A stretch of 64,000 nucleotides of DNA, taken from NCBI GenBank assembly GCA_020091685.1, contig CM034608.1, positions 8,122,522-8,186,521 on the forward strand. The letters are read 5' to 3'. Numbering within the stretch: position 1 is the stretch's first letter; each line of letters starts with the position of its first letter. The translations under genes and the position numbers were made by a program. Source of the DNA: Lutjanus erythropterus (Eukaryota; Chordata; Actinopteri; Lutjaniformes; Lutjanidae). The notes beneath the pieces are model-generated. The model was not told the DNA's origin. It did not search any database and saw only the letters and a program-made list of their open reading frames with translations. Shown here piece after piece: positions 28,869 to 39,985 of the stretch.

Positions 28869-29689
28869 CTTAAAGGGACAGTTCCCCCATAAAATCAAAA
28901 ACACATTTTTGTTCTTGGTTCTGTTGTGCTGTTTATCAGTCTAGATTGTTTTGGTATGAGATGCCTGTTTGTAGAGAAGGAGTTTTTGGACACGGGAACA
29001 GTTTTCTTTCTACTGAGTTACCATCTGCCAACCATATCACAGCGCAGAGTTATTATGGTTTTGTATTTTTCATTCGTTTTTATTTTAATTTAATTTTTAA
29101 GTTTTGTTTTCAGTTCAGTTTAATTCCATTAATTTCTAGAGTGGGTTTAGTGCATTTAGTGTTTAAAAAAATGTTCCGTTTTAGTTAAATTTTTATTAGT
29201 TATAAGTATTTTTGGTTTTGTTTTTTTAATTATTAAAATACAAGGGTGTTCAGAATAGGTATAATAGTACAGACACCAATGCTTCCTCATGCTTGTTGTG
29301 TTTGCAAGTTTGACCAAACTGACAAAGACTAAAGACATTTCCTGTGAATTTTTTATCTTTTAAATAAAATTTTATTTTTATTTCAGTTAACTAAAATGTT
29401 TTTTTCATACCTAATTTTAGTTTTTAGTTTAGTTTTAGCTTACTGTCATAACCTCAGTCCTCTTCAGCTGATCTGTGGCACCAGTTAGCTAGCTAGCGCG
29501 GTGATCATGTTGGCAGGTGTAGTTTGGTGAAAAGAAATAGTTCCTACATGAAACTGCTCACAACAAGGTCTGTGGATAAGTCATAATTTCTTGAAAGAAA
29601 CATTTCCAAAACAATGTAAATTGATAAATAGCACTACAGATATGATGGAAAATATGTCTTTTTGATTTTGGGTGAACTGCCTCTTTAAG
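28869..29689. mobile_element. MITE family A copy 5, abutting the gfi1b stop codon, with a nested insert
   Basis: Ends CTTAAAGGGACAGTTCCCCC and GGTGAACTGCCTCTTTAAG. It contains the family core AGTTCCTACATGAAACTGCT. The centre (about 29050-29450) is a T-rich segment of a second repeat, full of GTTTTAGTTT-like units, that lengthens this copy to about 820 bp. Only 26 bp separate it from the gfi1b stop. Confidence 0.75.
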
Positions 29690-29715
29690 TTGAGGCTCTT
29701 GTGCTCCTTCGGTCC

Positions 29716-29894
29716 TCACTTCATGCCGTGCTGGCTCTCGTGGTGCCTGCGCAGATCCACTTTACGCTGGAATCCCTTGGAGCAAATGTCACATCCAAAT
29801 GGTTTGAAGCCAGTGTGTTTCCGGCTGTGGGTGATCAGGTTGGAGCTTTGGCTGAATGCTTTACCGCACACTTGGCATTTGTGGGGCTTTTCAC
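29716..29894 (-). CDS. gfi1b: gfi1b last coding exon: fingers 5 and 6
   Basis: [19 protein letters not shown] and [19 protein letters not shown], then ESQHGMK and stop TGA. Acceptor TTTTGTAG. A repeat element begins 26 bp downstream of the stop. Confidence 0.97.
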
Positions 29895-32800
29895 CTACAA
29901 AATAAAACACACACAAAAGAAAGTAAGAAATCAACACAATCAAATCTTAGATCATTTTTAAATCATATGGCTCTGGAAAATCAGGTTTGTCATCTGTACC
30001 ATACATAAATGGTGCAGAGTGTTTTTAACAGGTAGGATAAAGTTTGCATTTATATTTATGGATAAAGAATAGTGCCATTGTTCAGATTTGTCAAACATTT
30101 ATTGACAACAAATGTCGAGAGCATACAGTTCCTTTTACAGGGCCTCGTGTGAAGCAGGAAAACCAGATATGCAAATGCACAGCACATTTGTTTAAGTTTC
30201 TTTTTCTGATTTATCAGTAGTTATATAACTCCTGGACGCTGCACATCGAGAGCAGAAGATTACAGCAAGAGGAGCCACGGACATTCAACCTACTGTAAAA
30301 CAATCTGCATACTGTGACTTACCTGTGTGAATGTACGTGTGTTTCTTCATGTCAGACTTCTGGTGGAACCTCTTGCCGCAGTACTGGCAGGGGTAAGGCC
30401 TCGTGTCGGAGTGGATGAGCAGGTGTGTGGAGAGGGTGGAGGAGCGCTTGAATGATTTGCCGCACATCTTGCACTCAAAACTTTTTTCCTGATCAGACAC
30501 ACACGTATACAAAATGTTACGCACTTATCGACAAATGAGCAGGATGTCAGAAATGTTGAGCTTTGAAAAGAGCACCTGACTGAATAATCTCACCACAAGT
30601 TCATGTCACATGATCATCATCAGCCAATGGAGTTCACTTGTCAGTAGAATTTTTTTCTACATTTGAAGACAGATTTTTTTTAAACTTATTTTATTTAACC
30701 TTTATTTTAACACAAATACTGCCATTTTACAAGGAAGTCCAGGCCAAGACTTTCAGTGGTCAATCCTGTATTTATGATTTCCATGGTTATAAAATAATCT
30801 AGTTTAAGGAGACTGTAACTTTTACCACGATGAGGCTGGTAACAAGCAAAAAAGACACAAAATGCCTTCATACTGCTCGTCTGGTGAAATCCAAGGCTCC
30901 TAAAGCCCCTACATGCCAGGTTGACTTGAAATTCACTTCCATTGTTTGGGAGATTCTCAGTCTAACTCAGTCTAAATATCTTTACCTCTGCTGCTTTTAT
31001 TTTTACTTTTTATTTTTTGATCTGTCGCTCACAAGTCACCAAATTTTATGAAATTGTAAGACTAGATCCGTGAAGCAGTGACCAATGTATAAGATTTAAT
31101 GGCATCTAGTGGTGAGCTTATAGATTGGAAACCCCACCCTCCCCTTCCAAACATGTAGGAGAACCTATGGCAGCCACAAAACTTGCACAAAAAGCAAACG
31201 ACCATGTCTGATTTCAATTCTTGGTTAGTCTGTTCTAGGCTAATGTAGAAACATGGCCTAGCAACATGGCAGCCTCCATGGCAGAGAATCTGCAATATGA
31301 ACAGCTCATTCTAAGGTAACAAAAACACAATGATTTTTATTTTGAGGCCATTATACACTCATGAAAATATAATTATTTTGTGAATATTCCACTTTTGCTG
31401 TATTCTGCCGCTAAATTCCTGAAAATCTTACACAAATTAATACACTGAAGTAAAATTTAGTATTCTACTTTGCAGCATTTGGAGTCATTAATGTACCTGA
31501 GAGTGGACGTTCATGTGCTGCTCCAGACTGACAGCGTGGCCGAAGGTTTTTCTGCAGATGTTGCAGCCAAAAGGTCTCGTCCCACTGTGCGACCTCCTGA
31601 CATGGACCTCCAGTCCGTGGGGCGTCGAGAACACCTGAAACAATGTTAGACCATTAATAGAAACCGCTTTCTAACACAGTTACGTTTTCATTTTGCCTTG
31701 GCAAGAAACTTCTCAACAAAAATTAAAACCACAGCTTGAATTTACAGCTTTAAACTTTATGGTTCTTCATGGTATCTGCGGGTACCAGAGGCTAACACGT
31801 GGTGCGCACCTTGTCACAGGTGATACAGTGGTAGGTGTTGGAGCTGGGGGAGTAGTGTGTGCTGCAGTCCAGAGGCTGCTGAGGCTGTGCGCCGCGGCTG
31901 ATGTGGCTGCCGTAAAGATTGCTGGCGTGCTGCAGCACTGTGGGACTGAAACTCATCTGATGGAGCTCGTAGGAGGAAGGCACCGGCTCCCAGGCGTACG
32001 GCGGCTTGTAATAAGGAGGGAATCCCGCCATGGGAGGCTCTGAGGGTGCACAGACATAAAATAATCATGTTTTAGGTCCAGCTGTCTTTAGGTGTAGCAG
32101 GAAAAGATGGCCATAAATGCACTAGTGGCTCACCATTTAGGTAATATGGCTGTGTGGGAGCCACAGTGGGTCTGGTTGGCTCCAGATGAGCAGGTAAGAG
32201 GCGTTCAAGCTCTGCCTCCTCCTTTACAAACGAGCTGCGGTCTGGAGGAGGAGACTGTCCCTCTGACTGTGGCCCGTCTGAGTCTGTGCTCTGAACTTCT
32301 GGTGGGACTTCTACAAATCCACAACAAATAAAAGTGTGATTCATGCAAGCAAACGACTGAGCTCTGTATGATTAGGAATAAGTAAATATTCTTTTAAAAA
32401 CAAACCTTGCAGTTCCTCTTGGAGGACATTTTGTTTAAATAGGAAACACCTACTTAGTTACTGAGCCTTGAAATGTTCACCTGAAGACTAATATATGAGT
32501 TTATTAAAAGGTCAGTTCACCCCAAAGTCAAATACACGATTTTCACCTGGCCTGCAGAAGACTCTATTGGAAGTGTTGTTTGTTACTAGAAATAAAGTAG
32601 TTCCTACATGAAACTGTTCACAACAAGGTCTGTGGATTATCTTGAGTAACTGGGTCATGATTTTTGGAAGAAGACACTAGTTTTGAGTTTTTCAAATGTA
32701 TTTTGCTTTGAGCACTACAAGCCGAGGGCCTTTTAGTTCCATTATATTGGAGAGAAGGCAGAGATCTCAGAGCTCACACCAAAAAGATCTATAGTACTAC

Positions 32801-33726
32801 AGACCAAGGAAAAGTCTGTTTTTGACTTGTGGATGAACTGTCCCTTTAATATCATACACATGATTAATGTATGTCTTCTTAAAGATCTGCCTAAAAATAG
32901 AAGTTCAGGCAAATGTTCCAAACACAAGAGCTGATTTAAAATAATGATAAAAAGCAGTAAAAGTAGACAGTAGTAATTTAAATGTTCTAACTGTTCACAG
33001 ATAATCTTTCAGCCATTACTCAAGCAAAGGGTCCTGCACTTTGTCCTAATTCCAATTTGAAGATAAATAATGTAAAACCTTAATAAAAAGCTGCTTAGAA
33101 CACAGATTAAATGGGATTTTAGCACAACACTACACTTTACCATGAAAGATAATGATTAGATCCCTTCAGAAATCTTATTTTTTGTATTTTTGCTTGTCAG
33201 TATTGCCACCTTAGATTTTGTTCTCATCAGAAATTCATAATATGTTGGTTAAATTTACCATGTTAGTTTCATCTAGTTTCTTTCTTCAAGCTCAACGTTC
33301 TGTCCTGTTCCCTCAGTAATTTCTTAATTGTTTTTAAGGTAGTTTTGGTGAACCCCTTGTAGGTGCTGGTTGTCTTACATATTGATGCCATGTGGCTACA
33401 TTTCATGTTTTTGCTATTCTGAAAACTCAGTTCTGTGACAAAAATGTAAAATCCTTATTTAAAAAAACGTATTAATATAAATAAACAAATAAATAAAATA
33501 GCTTGAGATTGACCAGACAAATTTCAAATAGTTAAACATATGTGTTACTAGATTTAGTTCTGAAAAAAAGGACAAAGAATGGAAGCAAATGGCACCGATT
33601 GGGTGGGATTGCCTCTTTATTTCGACTCTTACCTGGACTTAACGGGGCCTTCGGCTCGTCTTCATATGATCGGTGAACATTATAGGACGTGCACCGTTTG
33701 TTTTTCACCAGAAATGAACGCGGCAT
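29716..33726 (-). CDS. gfi1b: Growth factor independence 1B-type SNAG zinc-finger repressor, complete
   Basis: Nuclear repressor needed for erythroid and megakaryocyte development. In the family, SNAG recruits LSD1/CoREST and fingers 3-5 bind AATC-core DNA. Coding exons: 33726-33633, 32310-32134, 32039-31810, 31634-31497, 30488-30323, 29894-29716 (stop TGA). Phases close throughout, for 327 codons (human GFI1B 330). The protein opens with the SNAG motif MPRSFLVK. A poorly conserved Pro/Ser-rich middle follows, then six C2H2 fingers from about residue 160. Finger 1 ([10 protein letters not shown]) is split by the intron at 31635-31809. gfi1b is preferred over a gfi1a paralogue because the neighbours gtf3c5, cel and tsc1 are those of mammalian GFI1B, and because the spacer between SNAG and fingers is short. 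A tree of gfi1aa, gfi1ab and gfi1b would settle it. Confidence 0.93.
30323..30488 (-). CDS. gfi1b: gfi1b exon 6: fingers 3 and 4
   Basis: [19 protein letters not shown] and [19 protein letters not shown], joined by the SDTRP linker. These residues match the DNA-contacting fingers of GFI1 and GFI1B. Acceptor TGATCAG, donor ACAG|GTAAGT. Confidence 0.97.
30846..30965. repeat. Fragment of MITE family B in gfi1b intron
   Basis: CTTCATACTGCTCGTCTGGT through GAAATTCACTTCCATTGTTT is a diverged copy of an internal part of the 28087-28690 element (CCATACTGCTCATCTGGTGT). Confidence 0.65.
31055..31440. repeat. Dispersed teleost repeat family C (gfi1b intron)
   Basis: GGCATCTAGTGGTGAG, then GTAGAAACATGGCCTAGCAA, CTCATTCTAAGGTAACAAAA and ATTATACACTCATGAAAATA. 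The same order is found at 20969-21172 (CTAAGGTAACAAAAACAAAA). The inverse of its first part is at about 39845-39985. At least three copies in this window. Confidence 0.65.
31497..31634 (-). CDS. gfi1b: gfi1b exon 5: end of finger 1 and finger 2
   Basis: [18 protein letters not shown] is a GFI1/GFI1B hallmark. [19 protein letters not shown] is finger 2. Phase 0 at both ends; acceptor TTTCAG, donor CAG|GTACAT. Confidence 0.96.
31810..32039 (-). CDS. gfi1b: gfi1b exon 4: linker and start of zinc finger 1
   Basis: Encodes [20 protein letters not shown] and later [20 protein letters not shown]. The last bases hold the two cysteines of finger 1. Donor AAG|GTGCGC, phase 0. Confidence 0.93.
32134..32310 (-). 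CDS. gfi1b: gfi1b exon 3: variable linker
   Basis: 59 codons rich in Pro, Ser, Glu and Asp ([14 protein letters not shown] to TQPYYLN). Supported by phase 1 at both ends and good splice sites; little sequence conservation is expected here. Confidence 0.88.
32503..32850. mobile_element. MITE family A copy 6, compact (gfi1b intron)
   Basis: 348 bp from ATTAAAAGGTCAGTTCACCC to GATGAACTGTCCCTTTAAT, with core TAGTTCCTACATGAAACTGT. The shortest two-ended copy in the window, useful as the family reference. Confidence 0.8.
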
Positions 33727-33733
33727 GTTGATC
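33633..33733 (-). CDS. gfi1b: gfi1b exon 2: start codon and SNAG repressor motif
   Basis: Acceptor at 33735-33734, then seven leader bases, then ATG at 33726. [11 protein letters not shown] is the SNAG motif that binds LSD1 in the family. Donor CCAG|GTAAGA, phase 1. Confidence 0.94.
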
Positions 33734-34122
33734 CTGCACACAAAAAACACCGATAACGACGGAATAACGTTTAAAATGTTTTCTTGGAATAAAACATAAA
33801 ATACTTAAATCATACTTTAAAAAGAAAAAAGTCACCACAGGCGCTTGAGCCTAAGATCTCCGGTTACTTTTACATTTAATTTACATCCTCATAGTCTTTA
33901 ATTGCAGGTGGGCTATTCTGTCAATTTAATTTCTTATAATATTCAAGCGCTAATTGATCAGCAGAACTTAATTAACCTTCCGAATGACCAGCAGGCCTAC
34001 AGACAGAAAGGTTAATTAGCTCACAAAAGTTTAAATTATTCTGTAACTTGTGGAAAAGTAAAAAAGTTTCACTCTAGCTGAGTTAAGACTTTATTTCACA
34101 GTCAGCAGAGAGGCCTACTCAC

Positions 34123-34250
34123 CGTTAACTGAAAAAGTTCCTCGAAATCGAAACTCGCAGTAATATAAATGTTAAAGTCCGTTTTCTTTGGATGTGAATC
34201 GGCTCAGCGGAGGAAAAACGCGTCGCAAAAATCCTTTCCTAAAAGCCAGG
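34123..34250 (-). other. gfi1b: Probable gfi1b non-coding first exon (5' end approximate)
   Basis: A strong donor ACG|GTGAGT ends at 34123, and a matching acceptor GTGTGCAG sits at 33734, eight bases before the ATG. This implies an untranslated first exon. The upstream limit is a guess placed below the motif-rich promoter. Confidence 0.55.
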
Positions 34251-34254
34251 AAAG

Positions 34255-34390
34255 CAAAGCAGTGTAAAAGCATCACACACTTGTTGCTCTTTTCTTTTTC
34301 TCCCCTCCCTGATTTTCAATCAGATAATTTCGCAGGGGAATCTGACTGTGGTTTCAACCAATGAAAGGCCAACCTGCAGCTGGAAATTTG
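34255..34390 (-). promoter_or_regulatory. gfi1b: gfi1b promoter with clustered blood-type motifs
   Basis: Within 64 bp just upstream of the inferred first exon lie AGATAA (34322-34327, GATA), TGTGGT (34347-34352, RUNX-like), CCAAT (34358-34362, NF-Y), CAGCTG (34377-34382, E-box) and GGAA (34382-34385, ETS core). Short motifs occur by chance, but the density and position are suggestive. GATA1 and NF-Y control of the mammalian gene is known. Confidence 0.5.
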
Positions 34391-34627
34391 CGTAGAAAAA
34401 CACAGGGCCTTTGCTGTCCCTGGAACAGTCATACAAAACAGTCCTCCGAGGGAAACAAATGTCATGGTTAAAGGGTTAAATTTAGATGTGAAATATACGT
34501 TTCAAACAGAGTATTTCAGTGCCGTAAATAAAGGATTAACTAGTCGCATTCAACGGACTATTTGCGCTGATCTTAGCGGCGTTTAATTTTTTTGAAAAGT
34601 AAAATCAATACAACTTGAATGAATGTA

Positions 34628-34681
34628 AAAAAAAAACGCAAAAAGAAAAAAAAAACAATTTCGACCAAAAAAAAAAAAAAA
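34628..34681 (+). repeat. A-rich low-complexity tract upstream of gfi1b
   Basis: Several runs of 8-15 A broken by single bases. Marks the far edge of the gfi1b promoter side. Confidence 0.85.
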
Positions 34682-35237
34682 TCCGACCTAATATTTCCAC
34701 CTGACAATGTTTGATTTACAGGATTTACTCCAACTAATGGTGTGTGTGGCCCATGAATGTGTTGTGTGCAAGATTTACATGGCCAGAAGATCTTATGACA
34801 GTGTTACACCTCTTTATCACACACCTAAACACACACCAAACCAGTCTGGGAGATTAGAAATGTTTACTGACGGTATTTATTAAAGCAGAACGATATTCTG
34901 ACATGACAGATTTATTCACAGGATACTTCACTGTCACATATGTGGACCTACACACTGGCAAGTAAATGACAGAATTAACCAGTCAGGCTAAAAAAAACAA
35001 AAAAAAATGAGAAATAGTTTTCAGAAAACAATGTCACTGTGTCAAAGCCTGTTTTTTTCTTCTCTTTTTTTTAAAACACTGAGTGGAAGTATCGAGGAAC
35101 AGTTTGAGGAGGAGTAGAGGATTTAGATTTATGACGGAAGTGCAAGTGCGACATCTTGTGGACAGATGGTGTGTGTGTTTTATTTACTAACAAATCATCC
35201 ACTGGATGTTATAACATACAATAATTAATAATTGATT

Positions 35238-35260
35238 TGAGTAGATAGATAGATAGATAA
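35238..35260 (+). repeat. Short (TAGA)n microsatellite between gfi1b and tsc1
   Basis: About five TAGA units. Confidence 0.85.
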
Positions 35261-36547
35261 TATGGACCAAATGGTGATTGAGTCTTGCCATTACAAAACA
35301 AACTACAGCGTTTTTATTACTTGTTGATGTTTGTGAAGACTGGACAGCTGCTGTTACAATCACTGTCCATATAGAGCTACTCCTGCAGGATTAGAGCTGC
35401 AGGCTTGAAACAGGGATGTATAAACAGCCCACTGGACAAAGTGTGTTTAAATGAAGTTGATATTGTCTGATGTGAGGGAGGTTTAAGTCACGAGGGCCTC
35501 TGAAACTTCACTAATAACCCTGCCTGTGCCTGTGCCTGTTTGTTTGCTGCTCTATTCTGTTTGTCATTCTACTTGTTCTTGTTATATCTATCACTCCATA
35601 CACTCCAACTGTATCCGACTGATATAAATTAAAGATAATATATATATATATATGTGTATCTACTCCTATTTGCACTTTCTGTTTTGATGCTTAAACGCAT
35701 TTTATTGTACTGGCACTTGTACAATGACAATTAACTTTAATCTAATCTAATAGAACTCTGCTGCTTATTTTACACTTAATAGCTCCCAGGAGACCTCAGT
35801 GGAACAGTTTACACTACTTAATATTTGGCTCTCGTAGTCCTAATTTACTCACATGCTGTTGATTTTGAAAATAAACAATGTCTGTTAGCAGACATAAATC
35901 TTTAACAAGTGTGCCAAAATAAATGATCTGACCTCAGTTACATACTGTCAGGCCAGCCGCTTGATCAGAATAGTTTTCACAGAAAGATGCTGCATTTTCT
36001 CAGTGACAGTATAATGCTATGTATTTTATATGTAATCAGAATGTAAAATAAACACATGTTCAACTTACACATTAGAGTGTATGGAAGCCTATTCCTGCCA
36101 GGACAAAAGGACAACAAATGAGACGTTAGGGATGGCAAAAATAATGATATTAATGGTATGTCAAAATTGATAGTTATAGTTTTGACTTTTTATGTGAAAT
36201 CATAATATGTAAAGATTATTACTTTTTTAAAAGACAAAATTATGACTCAAGTTAGAAGTTTGACTTCTTACATTAAAATAGTGCAATCTGTGTAATCAAA
36301 ATTATGAGTAAATATGTATGGAACAAATTATTATATTAATTGGCTGACTTTGAAAAATAAAATAGGCATATAGATAAAAATTTTGACTCAGTCTGCAATT
36401 ATTTCTATAAAATACTTCTGCCATATGCAGTCATTGTTTTTCCCAACCATATATTTTATTCTTGCCATTCCTAATTTTTAATTCCTAAAAGTCCTATTTT
36501 TATTGATATTGATCTTCCCACTACCTGGTAAAAAAAAAGGGTCTAAT

Positions 36548-36870
36548 TTGCGCGTGCGCTCTTCACATGTGGGTCACGCGAAACCGCATTACATACACTT
36601 ACTTCATCCTTCCACCAATGAGGAGATGGGGAAAACAATCTTAGCTTTGCAATAGAGCGAAAAATTTGCCGGGCTGCAGACGGAAATACAGGTCTGAGTT
36701 ATTATATATGGTTTAACTAACTTGTTTTAAATGTTGTGTGGGTGAACTGGTTGTGAAAGTTGCGGTTGCGACTTGCGGGGCGCTAACTTGTGGGATTAGT
36801 TTGCATGCAGCCCAGCAGCGGAGGCTGACTGCGGTGGGATGGGCTGTGAGGTGTTCAAGATGGCGGCGCC
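36548..36870 (+). promoter_or_regulatory. tsc1: CpG-rich tsc1 promoter region
   Basis: CpG density rises sharply against the AT-rich surroundings. It holds an NRF1-like TGCGCGTGCGC (36549-36559) and a YY1-like AAGATGGCGGC (36857-36867, at the downstream end). No TATA box is seen. Typical of a housekeeping promoter. It faces away from gfi1b, about 2.4 kb off. Confidence 0.55.
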
Positions 36871-36895
36871 CTGTGGAGTGCAGCTACTCTAACAG
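36840..36895 (+). other. tsc1: tsc1 non-coding first exon (5' end uncertain)
   Basis: GC-rich segment ending at a good donor AACAG|GTAAAC (36895/36896). The next exon (47216 onward) opens with leader sequence, so a separate first exon is required. The start is approximate. Confidence 0.55.
36860..36892 (+). CDS. Upstream ORF in tsc1 leader (10 codons)
   Basis: ATG GCG GCG ... CTC TAA encodes MAAPCGVQLL, ending three bases before the splice donor, so it is wholly inside the inferred first exon. It matters only if transcription starts upstream of 36860. The ATG is part of the YY1-like motif, and such motifs often sit just downstream of start sites. Whether it is translated is unknown. Confidence 0.35.
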   Translation: MAAPCGVQLL

Positions 36896-38687
36896 GTAAA
36901 CAGCTCCGATTATTAATATCTAATGTGTTTTTCTTACAGTGAATCTCAACGCATATGACTTGTTTTACTAAACTCGAGCTGTTCGGCTCGCTTCTCCGCT
37001 GACTGAGCGCGGCTGACAGGCGAGATGAATCCCCGACCGAGTGTGGGTCGCTGCTCCCAGCTAACGTTAGCTCTCGGCGGTGGGACTGACTTGTTTTTGG
37101 AAAGACCCGGTGATGGATTTAGGAGACGTTGATGCTTAAAACACTTCATTGTGACTTCATCTGCGGTTGCTGTTGGGTCTGAAGAGGTTTGTCGGTTTGC
37201 ATGAGGAAAGATGCCTGCATATTTTTTTATAATCGGATAAAGTAAACCCAACCCTGCCCATTGTTCTCTGCGAGTTGTTTACGACAGGCAGCAGCCAGTG
37301 GTCAGTCCACATACAGCAGCAGCAGCAGCTCTGCTGCTTCTCAGCCTGTCCGGCTCTCTGCTGCTCTCATCATGCATGTCAGTATAACAGATTATCATTG
37401 ATGTATTTGCTTTTATTTGCTTATTTGATGCCTCATTGTGCATCTCAGCTAAATAGCTCTTGCAGCTTTCTGCATCACACTTCCTTGCTTTTATCCTTCA
37501 GCTGCAATCAAACAGTAACCTAACAGTATTTGTCTTACAATCATATCAACCATTACTATTCTGTTGTTCGCATGTGTTCATTTACTTGACACCACTGACA
37601 CCACTGACTCCACCAACATGGAGACAAAATGGGTCACTAGTTTCACAGTTTGACCTGTTCATCCCCTTTGTCATATTGTACTGGACTCACTGTCACCATA
37701 TCTAATGTCTGTTTGTCACAACTTTGCATGATTCATGAAAAACTAATATCTTAGTAGCAGGACTGCAACAAGGATTATGGAAATACTGAGGTCAGGAGTT
37801 CAAGTCCTTAGGAGAAACTGTCTGACCAAGAAACAAAATGAAATTTTCATATTGTTTTGAATGGTCATATTTGACTTATTCAGCTATATTTTCAGTGTAT
37901 TTCGTTTCATACAGCCCATTTCAAAGAGTTTTTCTCACTGGCAGAATTAAGTCCCAGGAAAAAAATACCAGTATCGTGACCAGGATACACCCCTGAAATA
38001 CAAATGTCAGTGTGATACTGTAGCTTTTGTGCTGTTATTAAGAACAGTACTTTTTCGATAAACGAAAAACCTCAGCTGGATGAGTACAAACCTTATATCA
38101 TTTCACAAAATATCAGTACATCAGCATTTAATGTCTAAACATAGAGACAGCCTTACAGGAACTTTCCAAAATAAGACCTAGTATAAAATAAGCTGGATAT
38201 TAGCAATCTTAAGAGATGACTGTTCTGGTTTGACTTCCTATTGTCATGTCAGCTTCATGAGATAAATATCAACTGCTTTTATAGATATGTTGATAAATAT
38301 CAGAGGAGCCCTTCCTCTGTTTAATTTAATATTCATCGTCACCAGCCTGATGCTGCAATTTTCCATCTGTTGCGTAGCTATGAGATATAAATGCAGGGTT
38401 TCATTTTTGTGTCTGCCCATATACATGAGCAATCTCTCATCCAATTATTCAGACATATCAATCAACAACAAACCAAAGATTGTTATAAGTAAACAGACTG
38501 ACAACAAACAGCACAATGCATTACAGATAACAATACCCTTCATATTTAATGTCTCAAAATTAAATAAATGTACTGGGACCAAAACAAGACAAAATCTGCA
38601 TATACATCTGTTTGTTTGTATGTATGTATGTCTGATGTAGTGCATCAATAAGTGGACTGTAATCCGTATAAAGTCAAGACTTTAGCA

Positions 38688-38930
38688 ATACACTCAGTTG
38701 CCAGTTTATTAAGGTACACCAAGCTAAAGCTAATGCAGTCTAATACAACAGGCAGGCAGTAAATGTATGGTCACTTTGGAGGCTGTTTGTTGTATTGCAT
38801 TATACTGAGAAGTGTTTCTAATATCTTGTCTACCATGTTAATATCTGCGAGGGCAGACTAAATACTAGAAACACCTCCTATTATTATAACCCAATACCAT
38901 GGCCTCCAAAATACTGCACAAAAACTGAAC
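38688..38930. repeat. Dispersed teleost repeat in tsc1 intron 1
   Basis: ACTCAGTTGCCAGTTTATTA, AGGTACACCAAGCTAAAGCT and ATGCAGTCTAATACAACAGG form the recognisable start of a widespread fish repeat. The right part has GAAGTGTTTCTAATATCTTG. Confidence 0.6.
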
Positions 38931-39844
38931 CTTTTATGAAGGGAGAATTTAAAGCAGGACTCTTGTATTAGACTGGATTTGTTTTGTTAACAGTTAATGT
39001 AGCTTAATACTTCATGTAACATAAGTAAATTTGTTATCATCAAGTTACAAGTTCAGTGTTTAAGTTTTAATGGGATTTATTGCAAGAATACAGAAGAAAT
39101 TAAATATACTATTCATAAGTATATTTTCATTTGCATATAACCCCCTGAAAATAAGAATTGTTTTTTTTTTTTACCTTTGAATGAACTGTTTGTATTTACA
39201 GGTGTTATCCATGTTGCACCTCCATGGTGGTAGTATTGAAACTTACAGTTAGACAATACCTGCATTTCAACCCTTTTTGTACGCAGATCTAGAAAAAAAA
39301 GACAATTTGTGTGTTTTTTCTTACAGCCAATCACCATAATTTTTCATTTAATGCTATATGTGATTGGCTGTCTGCTGCAGCAGCAACAGGCCGTACAGTC
39401 TGTGGTATGTTGAAGTCGAGCGTGGTGTACTCGACAGCGTTGCCAGTTCAGCGCGCTGAGATGTCACCAAAACATTCAAAAGTATGGTTATGCTACATGC
39501 TTGTGGCATCTGATAAAAATAAATGCATAAAATGTGGAGGAATTATTTCAGGAATGCTTCCATTCACATGATAGGTATCAAATGAAGTCCTCAGTATCAC
39601 TTTAAGTGTACTGGTATTGGTAAAAGGTCTATGCATTGGCAAGAGTCTGGGATGATATGATACAGTAGCTACAATTTAGTATATTGTGGTAATACTGTAC
39701 TGTAATACTGTAATCACAAAACATAAAATTCTGATACTCAAGTTTATCGATATGTTCTTACACCCATAACTGGTACTAATACTGTAAATTTTAAATAAAA
39801 CTCAGCCATAAGTAGCCCAGAACTGACATACCAAACACTGGCTC

Positions 39845-39985
39845 TAGATACAGCCTTTTGTGATTTTCGTAACCATTGTAGGTTCTCCTACACGCTTGGA
39901 AGGGGAGGGTGAAAGAGGTGTTTGCAATCTGCAAGCTCACAGCTAGATGCAACTAAATCCCTCACACTAGTCCTTTAAAATCTAA
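39845..39985. repeat. Dispersed teleost repeat family C, inverse partial copy in tsc1 intron 1
   Basis: GTAGGTTCTCCTACACGCTT, GGAAGGGGAGGGTGAAAG and GATGCAACTAAATCCCTCAC are the inverse of the 31070-31170 part of family C. Confidence 0.55.

Larger units (their letters stand above)
16640..29690. other. gtf3c5-gfi1b intergenic gap
   Basis: No gene recognised on either strand. The repeats listed separately cover roughly a third. Stretches with more even base composition, and so better candidates for regulatory DNA, lie at about 19430-19950, 23690-23960 and 27150-27480. The longest ORF here (19235-19750, 171 codons) shows no domain or codon pattern of a real protein. Confidence 0.55.
34400..36540. 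other. Divergent gfi1b-tsc1 intergenic region
   Basis: AT-rich, no credible ORF. Contains the A-rich tract, the TAGA run and a short TA run near 35640. Nothing recognised as a gene. Confidence 0.55.

Noticed and set aside
29672..29961. Two plus-strand ORFs over the last gfi1b exon
   Set aside because: Antisense shadows of the zinc-finger exon.
31693..32043. 116-codon plus-strand ORF
   Set aside because: It lies antisense over gfi1b exon 4; the minus strand reads a conserved protein with proper splice sites.
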